Origin: Antedon mediterranea
Taxonomy: Eukaryota; Echinodermata; Crinoidea; Comatulida; Antedonidae
Length of the DNA stretch: 64,000 bases
Direction of reading: 5' to 3'
Assembly: GCF_964355755.1 (NCBI RefSeq)
Contig: NC_092671.1
Location: 4,723,001 to 4,787,000 of the forward strand
In this document: in pieces, positions 27,601-30,600 of the stretch
How the letters are laid out: the number at the start of each line of letters is the position of its first letter
How positions within the stretch are numbered: the stretch's first letter is position 1
Program-made: the position numbers and the translations under genes
Notes under the pieces: model-generated
The model's database searches: none
The model's input: only the letters and a program-made list of their open reading frames with translations
Told to the model about the DNA's origin: nothing

Positions 27601-30600
27601 TACTGTAAAGATGAAATTAATGACCCACGTAATTAAAATTTTTAGGCATGATGACGTCATCAAAATTAAAATATGTTTAACTCATGCGAAAGATAGTTGA
27701 TTGACCTAGACAATGTTAAAATCTCGGTGAAAATGGAAGATGGATAAGCGTGATGCGCTCCATTGAATGTGATGAGCAATAACTAAAGAGACAAAAATCC
27801 TATATTTTACATTTGTGTGGCCATATGATGACGTCACAACATCCGTGAAGAAAAAATTCTGCATGAATTCATATCTACAACATAACTGCTTTCATATTAA
27901 ATTAAAAAAATCAGGGGTAACGGTTGATCCTGAGGAGCTATAATAGATTCAAAATAGGCATAATTTTGACAATATTTTGTAACTTTTGCAACTACAACGC
28001 ACGCAAATGGTCTAAATCAACGTGTACGTATGACGTCATTTTAATTTGAAATGATGTTAATCTTTTTAAAAATGACTAGGAAAGGCTGGAAAATCACAAT
28101 TTAATAGAAAAAAACATGATTTTCATGCTGCGTGCGCACTGCACGTGTAAAATTGTTCGCGTGCGCGGGAAATTTTGACATGCGCAAAATGTCATGAATG
28201 GCGTAAAAAGTTGATTAGAAATTAATTTTGCGCATTTTAAAATTTTAAATGCACGGGCGCGCGTAACTTCTTGTAAAACATGCCATTTTTAATCAACAGA
28301 AAGATTGCCCTTGATATGACTTAAATTTTCAGAAATTGTAAAAAAAAAAATTATGCTTGGTTTTTAATCTAAGATCAATCATAAAAAATCATAAAATCGC
28401 GCGTAAGTCACATTGCGCAACTCTGACGTCATTCAAAATAGGAGGTGCACAACTTCACATAAATGCCCATGTTTTGACAAAGTTATGAAATGTTATGTTT
28501 ACCCATTTCAGAGAAACGCGTCTCACAAAAAGGAAGGAAAGAAAGAAGAATAATACAGAAAAATATTGATCCAATACAATCACAAGGAGTTATCCGCTAC
28601 TAAGCGGATAACTAACAAAGAAGATGATGAAGAAAAAGATATTTACAATCACAAGGGTTATCCGCAACTTAAAGTTGCGGATAACCAAAAAATTTGATGA
28701 AACAGGACGATTACAAGGAGTTATCCGCTACTAAGCGGATAACTAATAATACAGAAAAAAAATTTGATGAAACAGGACGATTACAAGGAGTTATCCGCTA
28801 CTAAGCGGATAACTAATAATACAGAAAAAAAATTTGATGAAACAGGACGATTACAAGGAGTTATCCGCTACTAAGCGGATAACTAAATAACAAAGAAGAT
28901 GAAAAAAGATATTTACAATCACAAGGGTTATCCGCAACTTTATAAGTTGCGGATAACCAAATAAAGATTTCATACAATAACAATAGGTGATCATTTTATT
29001 CTAAATGATCACCTAATAAGGTAAAAGGTATGTGAGTCATGTGAACATAGATAAATGAACTGTGTGGAGATCGTAATGCCTCAGAATTGGTTGGATGGTC
29101 ATTTTCCCCTTAACCTCTCTATATTAATTTTTAAGTAGGTGCTCATTTACCCGTTGAGACTGGTGTTTTTATCGGGAATTGAACCTGGGTCTTCTCCTAT
29201 ATGATAGTGAATTGTCCTAACCACTCTGAATGATATCACATTTTAAACAGACGAAAAAAATGATAGTAAATTGAACTTTGCCCTTAATTTTCTACACCAC
29301 CAAGGAAAAATTGCACTACACACTGGCTATTAAACAATCAGATAGCACGAAATGTATTATTTGAAATTAATCCTACCTCCATTTGCTGGAACATTGTATG
29401 TATAATTATTAAGTGTTGCTGTTGGAATTGCATCAGATGGCTTGTTGTTATGAACTTCTGGAAAAAAGAAGAAATTTGACAGTTAGAAATGTGTCAACCA
29501 TGATAGCTCTAGCACAATTAACAAGTCCCTAACCATGTGTAGATTGAGGGTTCAAACACCCACCCCCCACCCCCTTTTTTTGCTTGAAGCTTTTTTCTTC
29601 TAGAGACAAGCAGCGGAAGTATGGGTTAAACATGCCAAATCCCTGTAAAAATCCGGGGGTCTTTCAATCCATGACACTTCACAAGGGCTTTTAGCAAACA
29701 CAGATATTTCTTGCAACCACCTAACTTTAATTGTAGAGCTCTACGGAAGTTGTATGTCATGTTCCACCCATCCTCTGTCTACACTGTCAAACTCTATGTG
29801 ACAAAAAGTTTGATATGCTCATTATATATTAATATAAATATTTATATCTGTAACTCTGACAGAGTGTTCTAGATGGCATAAATAAATGCTGATTCAAAAT
29901 AAGCTATGAGTTGTTAATGAAGGCTTGTCTGACCATTCCAACATATGGACATAATGGTGTTATAGCACTAGCATATTTGGCCATATATTTGGGCATCACT
30001 TCCATATTTGGGCAAATCACAAACTATTTTGATAGTGTAGACAGAGGTAAGACCTTCTGTGCATTTAGGCCATATACTTTTTTTGAACAAAATGAAAATG
30101 CACATAAATATAAATATTTCAACCTACTGTTCGTAGTAGAAGTTTGATACACTTGTAATGTCAATGCAAACCCACGTCCACTGCTAGAGTAGTCACTAAC
30201 AAACGTAATAGTAACTTTGGAACCTTGTGTTCTTAACTGATCGTATACCACTTGATTTCCAGTAAATTGCAAATTCCCACCATTTTCGCTAGTAATATAC
30301 ATAACATCATACATGTTTTCCATGTCAATATCCAGTATATCAATCACAATTTGTTGACCAGAGGAAGCGGAGATTTCATATACAGATTGCATTAGATTTG
30401 GATAATTATTTGGATAGTTCGAGGAAGTCAAGCGTAACAATGAGCCGGTCTTAAGTGTTTCTGTTATTACATTTTGTTTACGATCTGGAACTGTAAAGAA
30501 AATAATAGATAACATATTAGTAATCATAACACACCTAAGAACATTCTTACCATTTGATTGCTTCGAATTCAAATAGTGGCATTCATAATTTCAGTCTATT

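Larger units (their letters stand above)
22410..28686 (+). mobile_element. Nested element 5 (type ii ends)
   Basis: CTAGA at 22,410, hairpin at 22,419-22,439, tag GGGTTATCCGCG. Own body to 23,930, own tail 28,615-28,655, and 3' hairpin at 28,656-28,686 with 15-bp arms (GGTTATCCGCAACTT). The start is nearly identical to element 2. It sits inside the A-run of element 4. Confidence 0.58.
20882..28743 (+). mobile_element. Nested element 4 (type i ends), interrupted by element 5
   Basis: CTAGA at 20,882, hairpin at 20,892-20,912, tag AGTTATCCGCT. The left body ends at 22,409 in ACAGAAAAAAA. Directly after element 5 ends (28,686) the sequence resumes AAAAAATTTGATGAAACAGG and reaches a type-i hairpin at 28,720-28,743. 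Uninterrupted copies of this tail read ACAGAAAAAAAATTTGATG, so the insertion point is seen directly. Confidence 0.6.
19369..28883 (+). mobile_element. Nested element 3 (type i ends)
   Basis: CTAGA at 19,369, hairpin at 19,379-19,399, tag AGTTATCCAC (one change from the type-i tag). The left body runs to 20,881. The likely 3' hairpin is 28,860-28,883 (arms GTTATCCGCT / AGCGGATAAC), or its tandem twin at 28,790-28,813. The body is nearly identical to that of element 7 (25,445 on). Confidence 0.5.
18212..28958 (+). mobile_element. Nested element 2 (type ii ends)
   Basis: CTAGA at 18,212, hairpin AACTCGTCA / TGACGAGTT at 18,221-18,241, then tag GGGTTATCCGCG. The matching 3' hairpin at 28,926-28,958 has arms GGTTATCCGCAACTT and complement around a short TA loop. 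The left body stops at 19,368, where element 3 begins, after a GAAAGAAAGAAG tract; the tail resumes near 28,886. Confidence 0.55.
16673..29015 (+). mobile_element. Element 1 (outermost, type iii ends) and the whole nested Helentron/HINE-like pile
   Basis: The 5' end starts CTAGA, then a 9-bp-stem hairpin (AATTCGTCA / TGACGAATT, 16,682-16,702), then ATAGGTGATCATTTT. The 3' end at 28,984-29,015 is a hairpin whose first arm is the same AGGTGATCATTT and whose second arm is its complement. Between them lie about 1.5 kb of its own body, seven more elements, and a short own tail (28,959-28,983). All eight members share this design: CTAGA, 5' hairpin, a tag word, and a 3' hairpin made from that tag. 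Short inverted tags plus a 3' stem-loop and no long TIRs suggest rolling-circle (Helitron/Helentron/HINE) ancestry. No Rep/helicase ORF is present, so it is non-autonomous. It sits in intron 6 of the CUB gene. Confidence 0.6.

Noticed and set aside
28584-28960. CRISPR-like array of spaced palindromes
   Set aside because: Only three tag types, spacers are the same tail sequences, and the context is a eukaryotic intron; these are transposon 3' hairpins.
28589-29015. Rho-independent-type terminators
   Set aside because: The hairpins are not followed by a functional T-run in a bacterial context; the genome is eukaryotic.
29150-29235. Working tRNA gene on the minus strand
   Set aside because: A- and B-box words are present but stems do not close into a cloverleaf; a SINE head is more likely. 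The same holds for 150-280 and 12,195-12,260.
29911-30147. Plus-strand open frame of 78 residues
   Set aside because: It overlaps a family-A inverted-repeat element and the antisense of CUB3.
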